From Merluccius polli (lineage: Eukaryota > Chordata > Actinopteri > Gadiformes > Merlucciidae), in assembly GCA_030340625.1 (NCBI GenBank), contig JAOPHQ010005420.1, positions 1 to 64,000 on the forward strand: 64,000 nt of DNA. Reading direction: 5' to 3'. The position numbers and the translations under genes are program-made. Position 1 is the stretch's first letter, and each line of letters starts with the position of its first letter. Positions 43,862-58,496 of the stretch are shown piece by piece. The notes under the pieces are model-generated. The model was not told where the DNA came from and made no database searches. It saw nothing but the letters and a program-made list of their open reading frames with translations.

Positions 43862-46137
43862 TAGAGTTGCTTAACCAAGGAAATGGCCCATATCTGACAT
43901 TTGTAATGTAAAACCCATAGCGTTGTTTTAATGTAATATTGTGTTTAGTGATTACAATAATTTTTGCATTCCAAACACGTCACACTTCACGGCTGTTAAG
44001 ACGTGGTCATGCGAAGGACTGTATAAAGGTATACTAAATAGCAACTTTCCATCCATGGTTAATAGACTTTGCGGCTCATTTGGCAGACCCAGGGAAGCTG
44101 AAATGCTAGGTTTAGATATAATACTAATTATATTATAATAATTACAGGGTAAGCAAGAAAATGAAGCAACAGGAGATCTCTGTCTGTTACATCTGTTACC
44201 AGCCTTTTAGATGCCTTGTGTATACTAATAATCATAATCATAATAATAATACATTTAATTGATATAGCGCTTTTCTTAGCACTCAATTATGCTTTACAGA
44301 AAAAGGTAATGCAAAAAGAAAAAAATTACACAATTGTTGCAAAACAATTTGTTGTTACTGTTTTTAAGTCCCTGGCTGCTGGTGTTTATTGGGCAATGAG
44401 GAGAACCAAACATAAGTGAAAGAAACGCTGATGCCCTTTCTGCATTTGTCCAGCAGGTGGCAGGGTTTAATACTGCTGGGGACGGATGCACTCGGAATGC
44501 ATAATGGTTTTCCTGAATCAGCATTTATAGAGGCGTTGCTGATGCATCACTATATCACACCCCCCTCGGTAAGACACAGCAGGTCCACACCACAGCACAG
44601 ATGGTGGAGATGGAACCCAGTGTCGTGGTGCTGGATCACTTGTCAAATAGTTGTGGTGTCCGGGAATTGAAAAGGCCTTCTAATATTTTCTAACCATATG
44701 GGATGGCCACAATATATAGTATAATACATTTTGTTTTGCTTTTACCATCATGCATTGCGGTTGTTTCTTTCAATAGACCAGACCTATGGGGGGCGACGAC
44801 GGAGATCTATACTTAATAATGTCATCAAATGATTGTTCATTCACAAAGAACCATAAAGTCATATTACATATGTTTGTAGTAATATGGTTCATGTAACTCA
44901 TGGGAGGTTGTTTTCTAGTGGCTTGTAAGAGCTGCTTATACAACCCTTTTGCATATGATTGGTTCCAGTATGGAGGTCAGGGGTCAGCCATGAGCCCTCG
45001 TGTGATCTCTGTAATTGGATCATATTGGATCCACCAATAAGATCGGCTCTGGTAAAAGATCATGACCTATGAATTCACAAGACCCCTGTCTTAACCAGCT
45101 ACCATACTGGTGCTGCCATGACGACTGTGTGTGTGTGTGTGTGTGTGGGGGGGGGGGCTTCAGGAGTTTAAGATAAGGCTTAATATAAGCCCGGTGGCCC
45201 CAGATTGTCCAGGTCATCTATAGTATGTATGTATGTATCACCTAACCCTGCCTAATTGGCTATATTCACTGAATATCTGAAGCCTTCGGATGCCTTGTAT
45301 CTTAATGATGTAATGTGTGTGTGTGTGTGTGTGTTTGTGTGTGTGTGTATGCGCATGCATGTGCGTGCGTGTGTGTGTGTGTGTGGTTGTGTGTCTTTGC
45401 GCGTGTAAATTGTTGTGTATGTTTGCGTTCACATCTGTGTTTGAACACAGATGGAAGCAGCAGTAGAAATCGTAAACGTTAATGCCGGTATAGAGACAGT
45501 AGAGAGAATAGCAGTAGAGACAGCAGCGAGACAGTAGAGACAGCATTACTAGAGACAGTAGAGACAGTAGAGACAGCAGCACTAGAGACAGCAGCAGTAG
45601 AGACAGTAGAGACAGCAGCAGTAGAGACAGCAGCAGCAGCAGGCACCTGATTACTGCAATGAGGAGGCGGCTGACACAACAGAGGGGCAGGGGAGGGAGG
45701 GGCAGAGGAGCAGAGAGGCGAGGGAGGGGCAGAGGAACAGAGAGGGGAGGGAGAGGGGAGCAGAAGGAGAAGGAGGGATGGTTGGGAAACAGTCAGCCAG
45801 GAGACACGCCACACGCTACCGCTGGCTTCCAGAGGAGCGAGCTTTTATTTTCTACACCCCATTCCTTCCCCTGCTCTCTCTCTCTCTCTCTTGCTCTCTC
45901 CCTCTCTCCCCCTCTCGCTATCTTTAAATCGCTCATTGCTCTCTCTCTCTCTATCCCTTCCTTAGCTCCCCTCTCTCTCTCTCTCTCTCGCTCTCTCTCT
46001 CTCGCTCTCTCTCTTTCACTTGCTGCCTTTTGGTTTTTGTTCTTCCCTGAGGGGGGGGGGATTTTAGCAGCCGCCCAGGCACCAGTCATCTCTGCGCGGA
46101 GAAGCCGTTTCTATAGCCAGGTTTCAGCGGGGGTCCG

Positions 46138-46159
46138 ATGGTCATGGTCAAAGAGAAAG
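46138..46159 (+). CDS. ablim1: ablim1 possible short first exon C
   Basis: ATGGTCATGGTCAAAGAGAA then AG|gtattg gives MVMVKEK with a phase-1 donor, matching exon 2. It follows a CT-rich, possibly promoter-like stretch (45840-46030). The seven-codon length makes chance possible. Confidence 0.4.
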
Positions 46160-46702
46160 GTATTGTCAGCGATGATGGTGCTGTCGGTCACGCAGGGTGA
46201 AAGGCGTTGACGTGACGGTGTGGAGTGTGCAGATGTGCCCTGGTTTTGTGCTTGCGATTATGCTGCTGTTTTACCCTGCATGCTAAGTTTGGTGTGTTTG
46301 AACTCCAACGAATGTCTGATGGATGATTGTTGAAGGATGTCAGATGACTGATTTCTTTGTGAATGTGCTTTTCCCCATAAGCATGACAAATGATGATGAT
46401 TCTCCAGGTTGTGTAATAATCCACTGGATGCTGGCTGTTATTTTAGAAACCAGAAGACCCTATTATAAACTCAGTTCTGAGAGATGTGCTGTGAACGGTC
46501 CTGGCATAAATGTAAATGTACTTTCAAACAAAGCCTCAAGCTCAATGTATGGGGACCTGACTAAAACAAATGACACTGAATTCGATGGAAGCTGAATGGC
46601 AGAGCTGTGTGTGTCTTGGTATATGGGTTGGGTCCATACATAACGTGTGCAGAGGGAAAGTAGAGTACTAGTGATGGGATCCACACTGCGCAGAAGAGCC
46701 TC

Positions 46703-46753
<51 letters not shown>

Positions 46754-46775
46754 ATTTCCTCCTCTCTCTCTCTCT

Positions 46776-46836
<61 letters not shown>

Positions 46837-48331
46837 TTGCTCGCTCTTTCTCACACTGTCTCAGTCTGCAGCCGTTACCATGGCAACCAGCAATAGGTAC
46901 CCTCCATTGTTGTCAGCTGTGGCCTCATTCATAGGTCTGTAGAAAAGGGGATGAAAGTCCTTGTTTTGAACTTAGGAATCTTAATAGGCCAAATGTTTGT
47001 GTGTAAATCAAACAGGGATATATCCTGGTAGATATATTTTAAGTAACACACAACCAAATGACTATTGCATGTTTTAAATTTCTCTTTGAAACAGTCTATT
47101 GTTTTCCTCACTGTTTGCAAGAGGATTCTCAGCTATGAGTTAACTATGAGTAGACTAGAACCTAAAAATGTAAACTGTTCAATTGAATTACGGTTAACGT
47201 TGTAGCCGTGATAGTCGTCCTCTGGTATGTCTTGCGTATTCCTAATCTAGTAGCATACCACAGAGGCCATTCACCTCTGTGAGGAGAGCTGCTGCTATGT
47301 TTGAAGAGTATAGTGTTACATCCCTATTTCCAAAATGAAATTCCTTCATACTTGAAAAACTCTCAAATGGTATCTTGATATCTTAATAGTTTATACTATG
47401 CTGTCAGTGTAGTCGATACATAAAGTTCCCTGCTGTCGTTTTGACAAGTGAGTTGTTCAGTTAAAGGAATTCTTTGTGATTCACATTACAGGGTGTGTGC
47501 TTTCATTTCATTTCAAGTGTGTGTGTGTGTATGTGTGTCTGTGTCTAAACGTTTATATTGCATCACAATCATGTGGCCTACATCTCATAAGTTGCATTTT
47601 ATATGTGTGTTATAATATTATAGTGTGAAGTTGAGGCGTTTAGTCCCCCCCTATCCATACCCTCTTGCTCCTAAATATCCACCTTCCACCGTCCATACTG
47701 GAAGGGGTTTCTCCATAAGAAGCAACAAGCTACCCTGCTTGATACCCACCCAATCTTGGTCTTCCTCATAGATTATCAGCCTGTTTTTAAGGCATGAATG
47801 TCATAATGCCACCCCCCCCCCCCCCCCCCAGCGAGGCTACATGATCACGTGACCTGTGTGGGACCAGGTGTGTATTACAGACTGCTGAAGTGTGCAAGTG
47901 ATGCACACATTTGTCGCTGAACAACCAATTAATAATCTTCTAGACTCTAAGTGATGAATCATAGACAAGAGACTTGCAGTGTTAGCATTAGGGGCTAAAA
48001 ATATTCTCAGGAATACTTTTTTTATAAAGGCCATGCATGCACACTCATGGCCATTGGGTTGTGTGTGTGTGTGTGTGTGTGTTTTCCCCCCCATCATTAT
48101 CTACTTGCACTTTACAGTAGGATTGGTGCTGCTCCCCCCACCCACCACCATTCCTGTGTAGATCAATGGTTGCACTCTTCAGTCAATACCTTCTCTGATT
48201 CTCTTTGTCTGTCTGTCTGTCTGTCTGTCTCTTTCTCTCTCTCTCTCTCTTTAACTATCACCAATAAATCTCTGTGCTGTGCTCTCTATATCCCCGGAAC
48301 TGTGTTTAACTGTCTCTCTTCTCTCTATCAA

Positions 48332-48367
<36 letters not shown>

Positions 48368-48977
48368 TGACTGCTTACTTGTTCATTGTGCGAGACACCG
48401 TGCCACCACTGCTGACTCCCGGGTCTGCAAAGTTAGATACTCACGGTCTCGTGCACGACTCTGTGCTTCATGCCAAGAAAACTCTTGACTCTCAGGATGC
48501 CCCAGACCTAAAGGTTCGGTTAGTGTTTTGCAGGGTTTTTGCTTTTGACAGCCTGGGCTATGCTGGAGATGCCTGCCATGCTTACATTTTTTTCTTTTTT
48601 TTTTTTTTTTTACAAAATGTCGCATGCCCACCCCAGTGGTGGTACCTCATCTTAGAAACACGCCCGTATTCAGGGTGGTGGTGTTGGTGGTGGTGGTTGG
48701 TAGTGGTTGGTGGTGGTGGGTGGGGCGGGGGAACTAAACCCTGTCGCAGACGACAGTGCACGCAGTCCCTCGTTGCTGGCGCTCAGACTGTTTGTACAGC
48801 TGGCCCACAGGACCAGATAGTAAAGATAAGGATAAAGGGTGAGGGGGGAAAAGAGACTGCCGGCAGCTTTAAATATACAGCATGAAATAACAAGGGCCAG
48901 AGGAGCCACTGTATACAATAGGGAGAGTAAAGACTACCAGTTTATATACATCTATATTGTGCTGCTCAATAAGCATC

Positions 48978-49047
<70 letters not shown>

Positions 49048-49698
49048 GTCTCCCTCACTCCCTCCCTCTCTCTCCCTCAAAGCTGTGCCTTTTAAAATTG
49101 GATTACCACAGGAAATGTGTGGTACGAGGCCCGGGGTCCGTCCAGGTCTCTGTATCGGGGTCGTGATTCAGGCAGTGGGAGGCAGAGAGCCAAGGCATTC
49201 ATTGCGTCCATTTTCTACACACAGCACAGCACAACACAATGATCCCACTGCCGGCCACCGCGTCTCCATTGTCCCCACCCTAGATGATGAGTGGCTGAAC
49301 TAAGGCTGGTGTTGTTATGGCGTTCATTGCTCCGGGACGATGGAGCCCTCTCCTCTCCAGCGTTGAGGGTAGTAGATCATTATGCTGGGGCCAGGGTCCC
49401 CTTGGGATTTGTGATTTGGGGTTGGGGCTGGTGGAAGCAGATAGAGACACCGCCCCCAACACACAGGCACCCCATTCACCCCCACAGACCCCCAACACCC
49501 CCACATACCCTGCAATTTGTGCCCGCGTTTGAAGTGCTTTGTCTGGGCTGCTGGTGCCAGGGTATAAAGGGGCGGTGCGCTGTGTGTGAATAGGCGGCTC
49601 TATACATATTCATGAGTGGGAGGAGTCATGGAGTCCTTGTTATGGCTGCGTGATGAAGAGCTACACACGCCCCCCCCTCAAGCACACACACACACATG

Positions 49699-49748
<50 letters not shown>

Positions 49749-50396
49749 ACACCCACACTGACACACACATACACATGTGCACGCACATACACATACTTAC
49801 ATGCATTAAGCGATACCTCAGGGGCATATAAAGTCTAGTAAATCTCTTTCATATTCATTTTGGGATTGGACCTCCACATAATCCCGCATCCCAGAGGGAC
49901 TGGCTAGTTGGGTTATGGGGTGAATGTGTGTGTGTGTGTGTGTTTGTGTGTGTGTGCATGTGGGTACATTATAGTAGGGTAAACATCTGGGGCATCTCTA
50001 AATGGAGATGAGTGTTACTGCTTATACACACACACACACCAAATACACACATGTTTCTTTAAAACATGATCTCATGCATTAGTTGGTGTTATCCTTCCAT
50101 GTGCCCAAGCTGTTGGTGCTGCTCTCAGACACTTACACTTCATCATACTATTTAGTTACTACTATTTTACATACTATTTTACATAGCCTACTATTTTATT
50201 TAGAAGCTGACTTCTTTTAATTAAAAAAACTCACACTGAATACAGACACTAGGTCATTGGTGAGCAGGTAGGGATTAGGCACCTGGTAAAGGGATTAGGA
50301 TGTGTACAGGTAGAATAAGGACAATGGGGGACAATGGGATTGGACCTGGAACCATTCAGCTTGGAAAAACCACAACCAAGCATCTAGAAGACCCAG

Positions 50397-50428
<32 letters not shown>

Positions 50429-50741
50429 ACGCTCACAGCAAACCAAACCCAGCAGTGTCACCATCAGTCTACAGAGCAAAGCCCATCCCGTCCACCAACA
50501 TCACCCACCCTGTTGTTACTTACCAGCAGGGCTGAGGCACGTGCCAAAAAACATCTGTCCCCAGGGAATTCACGATGATCTCCGCCCCCCACCCCCCCCA
50601 TCTCCTTCCCTCCCCCTGTTGTGCACCATTTATCCTCCCCAATAAAGCCACCAGGGTCCCCCTAAATGAATGGTCAGGTGGGGGAAGGGACAAGAGATGG
50701 AGACCAGGCTCCTTTTTGCTCTGCTGCTTCCCTCAGCATCA

Positions 50742-50800
<59 letters not shown>

Positions 50801-51026
50801 TGTATGGCAAGTGAAAAAGGTCACAGAGTACATATTATGCGTTCATGCACAATGTGTATGCTGAATCTGTGTGAATCTGTATTTAGGATGTGTGTGTTTT
50901 TGGGATTGCGTGTGTATCTGTATCTTGTATATGTCACTTGTATTTGTGTGTCTGTCTGTGCATGTCTTTATGTGTGCATATGAACGCATATTATGTAACT
51001 GTATTTGTACTGTATTTAACTGTGTC

Positions 51027-51084
<58 letters not shown>

Positions 51085-51538
51085 TGCATGCGTGTGTGTG
51101 TGTGTGAATGTAGCATACGGTGTGCTGTGTGTTATCCCCAGGAGATTAGCCAGGACAGATTCCTCAGTCAGTACAGTGCAACACATCCACATCAGCTCCC
51201 ATAGAGACACAGAGAGGTCTGCAGCTGAGCACTACGCTCCTCCTGTATATTTCATATCAGCCTCCACTGGGCTCAGCGTGCCCTGCCCATGTCTACTTGT
51301 GCATGATTCACTCGGTTATATAATATACCTCCTAAATAATCGAGTTGGTATCGATGTGAAGCATTTATACAGCCATGTTGTAGAATCACAACAAACGCAT
51401 GGCTTTGCAGAGTCCTAGCCAGCAGATGCATTAGCTTTTAGCTATTAACTATTGTGTAAAAGGTTCAATTTGTTGTACTTTTCTGACCAGCTTATGGTTA
51501 ACAAGTGTATCATAGTCATAACTGATGGATGCATAGTA

Positions 51539-51723
<185 letters not shown>

Positions 51724-52556
51724 CACCTACACAGAGGTGTGGAAGCAGGGTTTGCACCCAGACTGGTTCAGAGATGGATGAGTCACTTTCCTGAAGCTCA
51801 GCACAATCCCAAAGAGAGACACAAGACAGACGGCTGAACCACCAACCCCCCCACTCACCATCTTCCATCCATGTTGCTATCACACACCACCCTCCCATCA
51901 CCACCACCACCAGCACCGCAGGCGTTGTTGTTGTGGTTGCCTAGTCATCGCCTCTCTCAGCCCACTTTCCCACATCATTTTCTCTATGATGAGTTCGATT
52001 CGATTTGATTTGGTGTGCAAATGAGTGTGTGTGTTTGTGTGTGAGTGTGTGTGCAGGTGTGTGTTAGTCAGCATGTCTGTCAATGTGTGTGTGTTCATGT
52101 GTGTGCACACGTGTATGTGTGAGTGTGTGTGTGTGTGTGTGTATGTGCGTGTGTGAGCGTGTATGCCCGCACATTCCACCCACTAAGCCCAATGTGTAGC
52201 ACAATATGTGTTGAGTGTTGTGTAAGTGTGCTGCTGGACTATATACTAACACATATTATGACAATACACAGGCCTTTTTATTTTCTTGGTGGTCTGGGTT
52301 GGCGGTGGGGCGGGGGGGGGGAAGAGCGCGTGATGTAGGGATGGTGACTGAGAGAGAGAGGGCCACTGCTTCCTGCTGAGGTGAAGGGCAAGGCAGCCGG
52401 ATGGAGTCATCCATAATGTAACACGTCTGTCTCACAGTGGAATCCTATTTTAGCTCTGCAAGCTCATCACCCACTGCACCAAGGCTGGGAGCGAGGACCT
52501 TCGTTCCCTCTGGTTCTGCTGAAGATGAACTGCATGTGTGGGTCTGGTTGTGCGTG

Positions 52557-52595
<39 letters not shown>

Positions 52596-53343
52596 TGTTT
52601 GTTAATGCACTGGAATGTGAAACAGTCTTCTGGTCTTAGCTGATAAGCATGTGTGGTGTCGCAGCAGCATTAAAACACAGCTTCTCTGGATGAATGGCTA
52701 TATTGTACGTGTCAGGCTTGTCCAAATGTTTTGCTGGAGGCGGCCACTGGCTAATGAATCATTATGCTGTTGGATATACATCAAATGATGGGCTGTGATA
52801 TACTGACCCTGAACAGCTGAACCACAAATGATTACACTTCGCACGGCTTCAGTTTTCCATATGGTGTACAGAACATCCCATAATAGAAAGTTAAGGAACA
52901 TGACTTGAAAGTTTCTGAATATTTCAGTTGACAAAGTATAATTACAGTACAATTACTAGGCATGTGTAATAAATAAAAGGTTGCTCTGAAATAGTTACAT
53001 ATGTTGTATACCATATGTGGCAACTTCGTGCCATACTCTTATTTTCTTCATTTCCCCAGGTTCAGATTAGTTGTTCTTCATGCCTTCATTGGATTAAAAA
53101 TGGTGTACCATCGCAGCAATTAGCAAAACAATGATCCACTCACAGCCTTTTAGTTTGGATCCTCTCCCTCTCATCCATGTGTTTTAATTGTCATGAATGA
53201 ATGAATGAATACATCTCTAAAGTAATAACTCTCCAGATGGGAGCCATGACTACTCCTCCACCAATCTGCCTATGGATCAGCTGTATCATGTGTTTTGGAT
53301 ATAAATGCGTATATGTGTGTATCTCTTCCCTTATGTGTTCCAG

Positions 53344-53481
53344 TGGCTCATGCGCAGGACACACACCACCACACCACAGAGAAGCCCCTGATCCAGTGCT
53401 ACAAGTGTCAGGAGCCATGTAAAGGGGAGGTGCTGCGGGTGCAGAGCAAGCACTTCCACCTCAAGTGCTTCACCTGCAAAG
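53344..53481 (+). CDS. ablim1: ablim1 exon 2: LIM1 first half
   Basis: Acceptor ttccag|TGG, donor AAAG|gtatgt, 138 nt, phase 1 to 1. Product VAHAQDTHHHTTEKPLIQCY then KCQEPCKGEVLRVQSKHFHL and KCFTCK. It carries the ligands CYKC, HLKC and the next Cys of LIM1. Confidence 0.96.
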
Positions 53482-56158
53482 GTATGTGACTCTGACAGCG
53501 CTTCCCACACAGTGGGTACAGGGTGTCCAACTCACAGACACAAGGTACTGGTGCGCGATCCACAGTGTCCACAGCCTACCTGTTGTATGTTACTTTGGGT
53601 ATAAGCAGCTGCTAAATAACTCATAATGAGTACAGTGAGATTTTAAAAACAGTATTCTAGGTTCAGTGTCCTGCCAGATGTTTTGCTCCACCCAGGTGCT
53701 GATGTGCATAATTCCCCCAGCAGTGGCACTTCTGCTTTACGATAATTGCACAAATCCAGAGGGTGGACTCAACATACTGGCATGGAATTCTAAGGCTGAA
53801 AGTTTCAGCTCCAGTCAATAAAGCATGAACACATAAAATGAATCGCCAACAAGTATAAAGTCCCAATACTTAGATTATGATAGATTATGGTTCTCAGTCA
53901 GGCAGACAAGTGCGGATGAAGTCACGTGTCATGAAGTAGGACACAAGTCCAGAGCAGTCAACAAATGACACTGGCTGAGGACCTCTTCTTCAATCTCTTA
54001 CCTCAGGAGTAAACAAAGCCGCTTGTACACATCTGACCACTTAGACATACAGCGGATTACTCCTTAATGCCAACAGATTGCTAGCATTCTCGTGTGATCA
54101 TGTCAATTCTGCCTGGCAAGCTGACAAGCCAGGGGTCCAGTCTGGATCCCAGGCTGTATGCTCTCTAACGTTAATCTGTGACTGGAGCGGTGTGAGAGAG
54201 ATGACGGGCTTTGCACTGGGCCCAGAATAACATGCTCAGATTAGTAGCTAATTCTGTCCCTGCCAAGTGGATAGACATGCCTTCAGCAACAGTGCTAAAA
54301 GTGTGTATGTTTGTGTTTGCACATGTGTGTGTGTGTGTGATGTGTGTATGTGTGTGTGTGTGTGTGTATGTGTGTATGTGTGTGAACATGTGGCCGTCCA
54401 AGAAGATATGAACACATCTCTAGGTGTTAAAAGTGACCTTGGTCTAATCTTATGTGTTCTGTTGTCTGGTTTAAAGCCTGTAGACCCAATAATGACAATC
54501 GTATGTCCTGTTGACATAAGGAATATCCACTTATTAATATGTGTATACAAATGACAAATGAATATGTATATAAGCAATGAGAAGTCCCCCTTCCTCAATA
54601 AGGCCTTAAAAGCACAAGTATCAGGAGAAATGACTCATCACAGGACAGGTGGAGGCTGACCTCAGACAAAAAAACAGATTTTCTTCTTTTATTGTTTTTC
54701 CTTTTTAACCCCCCCCCCCCCCCCCCCGCCGCCAATTGTCTTTCAACGTGTGTTTTGTTGATGCGTCCATAAGCTGAGAAGAGCCAGAGCTCAGCGAGGT
54801 GGGGCCTCAATGCAGTTAGAGCAATTGGAAGTCACCATTCCTCCACTGATGAGCTCCCACCAGTTGATAAGGTTAACAGCTCATCCTATCATCCCTGAGC
54901 CCTAATGCAATTAAATGTGAGTCTCTAGCCTGCTCGCTCCCATTCATCCCCGGGATCATGTTTGGCTCATTGCATAAGAATGATTAGACGTGGTTGTCTC
55001 AAACAGGGTGAAATGCCTTCAAAACAGCCCTGGGATGGAAGGTACTCAACATGTGCTGTAATAACTAAGATCGGAGATGACTTAAATAATAGATAGCACA
55101 CATAGCACGGACATTGTGATCTGTGAAGCGTGTAAATGTAATCAATTAAGTTACGTATACAGACGCTGGTAACCACTTCAAACCTTTAGCTGGTGTTGTG
55201 ACTTGTGATGTAGGCTGATGTCATGTTGAGTTACAACCAGCACCAATCATGTTTGGTAATGAGGTTGGTGTAGATGTAAGTTTTTGGCTATGCTTTGAAA
55301 TTGGCCGAATGCAGAAACAGTTACCCCTTCAAAGGTTCATGCTGACTCACTGTAACAATTCAATACATTTGGCGGATGTCGGCCTGAAATATAGATGATT
55401 GCCAAGGGTTTGTCAAGCTGTAAAGAGGTTGCATGCAGTGGTCCAGACTATTTCCCCTGGGTATCACAGGAAAGAAAGGCTGTCGGTGGTGCTATTTTTA
55501 AGTGACAGAAAATGATGCAAATAAGTCTTCTGCCATCGTTTGCATAGAGCATAGACTTTTATAACTCAAACCAACATTGAAACAATTGTCAATTGTTTTC
55601 CAGTTTATTCATTCTTTTACTTCTGCATTCTTTGGCCAAGGTGGCCATGGTTATGTTTGAATCACAGGAAGCCCTCTTGTAAGTGAGACCGTGTCGATAG
55701 GCAACTTGCTGAAGGCTAGTTATCAGCACCAACACAGTACAACTGCTTCCTAGTCCTGGCAGCTCACGCACAATCCACTCCCTCCATCTCCCGGGTCGGC
55801 AAGGACGAGAGCTTGATGTCCTCTCGTTGATCAACAGAAAGGGGCAGAGAAAAGGACTGTAATTGTATTTCTGTTACTCTGAGGGGTTTTTGATGGCTCT
55901 GCGTGGTTACCCATTGTTACACCACATCACAGTGCAGCCATGCATCAAGGACTTCAGTCAGCGCCCCGTTTCCCGTATCCAATAACATCGCCTCAGCATC
56001 GCAGAGAGTAACAAATTCAATCGAAGCAGAGAGGCATAAATGACAATGTGATTTAGTGCACTTTATGCCTCACCCATCTTGACTTAATCCCATGAAACAG
56101 AGCGCTAAATGGCCTAATCTGAGTACTGATGGTGTGTGTGTGTGTGTGTGGTGTACAG
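53482..56158. other. ablim1 intron 2: no coding sequence
   Basis: No exon seen. Contains a GT-rich tract at 54300-54385, a C run at 54711-54727, and an unbroken non-repetitive stretch at about 54780-55010 with homeobox-type AT-rich motifs. Confidence 0.6.
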
Positions 56159-56342
56159 TATGTGGCTGTGACCTGGCTCAGGGGGGCTTCTTCATGAAGA
56201 ATGGAGACTACCTGTGCACCCTGGACTACCAGCGTATGCACGGCACCCGCTGCAACGGCTGTGGGGACTTTGTGGAGGGCGAGGTAGTCACCGCCCTGGG
56301 CAAGACCTACCACCCGGCCTGCTTTGTTTGCACCATCTGCAA
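56159..56342 (+). CDS. ablim1: ablim1 exon 3: LIM1 second half and LIM2 first half
   Basis: 184 nt, phase 1 to 2. Product CGCDLAQGGFFMKNGDYLCT, LDYQRMHGTRCNGCGDFVEG and EVVTALGKTYHPACFVCTIC. A (GT)n tract lies just before the acceptor gtacag. Donor TGCAA|gtaagc. Confidence 0.97.
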
Positions 56343-56701
56343 GTAAGCCTCCAACCTCTACCCCAACACACACACACACAGCCAACGACACAAGAGAACA
56401 AATCCAGCCAATGCTTTCTCCCCAGAGTGATTCCCGTAAAACAGTTCGACCTGTAAGCTTAAGATGTGTGGTTGAACTCTGAACTCCTATCCTATTACAT
56501 TAAAGACACACTCAGCAGCCTACTATACTGTTTAATTGGGTCACCAACCCCAACCCAGCCCACCCCTGAAGACTTCCTGCCTTCCCCTAGGGCCTAGGCC
56601 TACAGGGCTCAAGGAAGACTACATTTCCCACAGTGGTCTATAGTGCACATCTTGTCCATATCTGACCTCTTGTTGAGTTGATGCAAACCCCATCCCCCCC
56701 C

Positions 56702-56770
<69 letters not shown>

Positions 56771-56777
56771 CTGACAG

Positions 56778-56887
56778 GCGTCCCTTCCCGGCCGGTGACA
56801 GAGTGACCTTCAACGGGAAGGACTGCCTGTGCCAGTATTGTGTTCAGCCCATGTCTCCAGGTCCCAAGGACAGCTTTGGCTCCAGCA
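56778..56887 (+). CDS. ablim1: ablim1 exon 4: LIM2 second half
   Basis: 110 nt, phase 2 to 1. Product RPFPAGDRVTFNGKDCLCQY then CVQPMSPGPKDSFGSSS. A C run followed by (CT)n forms a very long pyrimidine tract upstream (56692-56764). Confidence 0.96.
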
Positions 56888-58181
56888 GTAAGTATAGCAG
56901 CCCCTTGGGGGGTGAAGGCAGAATGTACTGGGGGTGGTGGTGGTGGTGGTTTTGGGTTTTCCTGTATTCCTGTGGCACTGACTTGCAGAGGACATTGTAC
57001 TCAAGCATGTCTGAAGACTAAATATAGAAAGTCCAAAAAAGGAAGCCAAAGAACTAGAAGCTCGTGCAATCTCATAAACACTGTCTGTTATTTCTGTTCA
57101 GTTTAGTTTTCGTCACAATACCTAAGATATCAACAGCATCAATTCATTTTAACACTGCTCTGGATTACAGTACAGCTGAAGTACATGCAGGGATTTCTTT
57201 CTTCTAAATTGAGTGTCTATGTGTCATGACTTTGTGGTAGAATGCAGTTTGTGATGGTTCATGTTACAGACACAACAACCCTATGGTTCACTTCTCATTC
57301 CGCTACTACTTGAACTTTAGAGTCAACTTGAACTTTAGAGTCCAGCTGCTGTGCTCCAGGGGCTACTCCTTGTGTCTGGTCCTACTTGATGGCGGGATAT
57401 CAGATCTCAGACCACCACTCCTCGCTGTGCCCCCCTTATCCTAGTGCTGGCGCCGTGTTCAGACATGTTTTTTTTATGAATAACACAAAAGACATGCCTG
57501 ACTAAATTATGCATGACCATGCGTCTTGCCCACAAAACCCTTCCTACCTCCTCTTCCTCCTCCCTCTAATCCTTTCATGCATCTCTCCCAGAATTTTATT
57601 TTTTTTCCCCTATTTCCTCTCTCTTTCTCTCTCTCTCTCTCCCTCTCTCTCTGGTTTGCTGAAAGTGGTGGAGCTTTTAGACGAGGTCACCTATAAATAA
57701 GGCATGCTGATTCTCCTCACGTCATCGCCTCTCGTCCTCGGTGTGCCTAACGTAGCCTTTCATCCCCGTTTCATCAGCGCTGTGGAGTTAACAAAGAGAG
57801 AAGGGAAAAAATGCATACTTGTATGGAACAAGGAACACCGCAAAATACGGCTGAGGGTTATGTTGGATGAGCGATGCCTTGCACTGCCAACAAGCGTTTA
57901 CGTATTGCCCTCTATTGCCATCTGGTGTATGGAGTCTGAACTGCCACCATCACCCACGCCAGTCATAGTCATACTGTGGTCCTTTTCAAGGGATCCACCA
58001 TATATAGACCAAAATGCAGTATTATGTAAGATGGGTTGTGTTGATTGTGTTTGTTGATGTGATGTTTTTTATGTATGCCCTTATGTCATTCCCTCTGTGT
58101 CCTGCATTTAGTAGTCTTTCAGAATTGTTTCTGCTAATTGTGTTTCTAAGCTCCACCATCGCGTGTGTGTGTGTGTGCGCG

Positions 58182-58213
<32 letters not shown>

Positions 58214-58222
58214 CCTCCACAG
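56888..58222. other. ablim1 intron 4: no coding sequence
   Basis: A GGT-rich patch at 56928-56955, CT-rich patch at 57600-57655, and (GT)n with GC at 58164-58212 just before exon 5. The open frame near 57704-58057 has no family likeness and no splice support. Confidence 0.6.
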
Positions 58223-58349
58223 ACTGCGCTGGCTGTGGTCGAGACATTAAGAATGGCCAGGCTCTCCTAGCGCTGGACAGGCAGTGGCACCTGGGCTGCT
58301 TCAAATGCAAGGCCTGCGCCAAAGTCCTGACCGGAGAGTACATCAGCAA
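58223..58349 (+). CDS. ablim1: ablim1 exon 5: LIM3 first half
   Basis: 127 nt, phase 1 to 2. Product CAGCGRDIKNGQALLALDRQ then WHLGCFKCKACAKVLTGEYI and S. A (GT)n tract lies just upstream of the acceptor cctccacag. Donor AGCAA|gtacgt. Confidence 0.97.
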
Positions 58350-58496
58350 GTACGTAGCAGTACACTCCCCCCACCTGCATTCACCATAACCCACTGACTC
58401 ATACATTCACACACAGCTGGACCGGGGGAAAACATGCAAGAGATTGGGTATTCATCAGCGTCTGACTCTTCTGTTTTTTCTCTCTGGTCGATTTAG

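Noticed and set aside
45793..46089. Arg/Glu-rich minus-strand frames here and at 46561-46854
   Set aside because: They arise from GA/CT simple repeats.
46880..46897. ATG-GCA-ACC-AGC-AAT-AG with a gtaccc donor as another ablim1 first exon
   Set aside because: It ends in phase 2, which does not fit exon 2 (phase 1).
57704..58057. A 117-codon plus-strand frame in ablim1 intron 4
   Set aside because: No family likeness, start context or phase-compatible splice sites.
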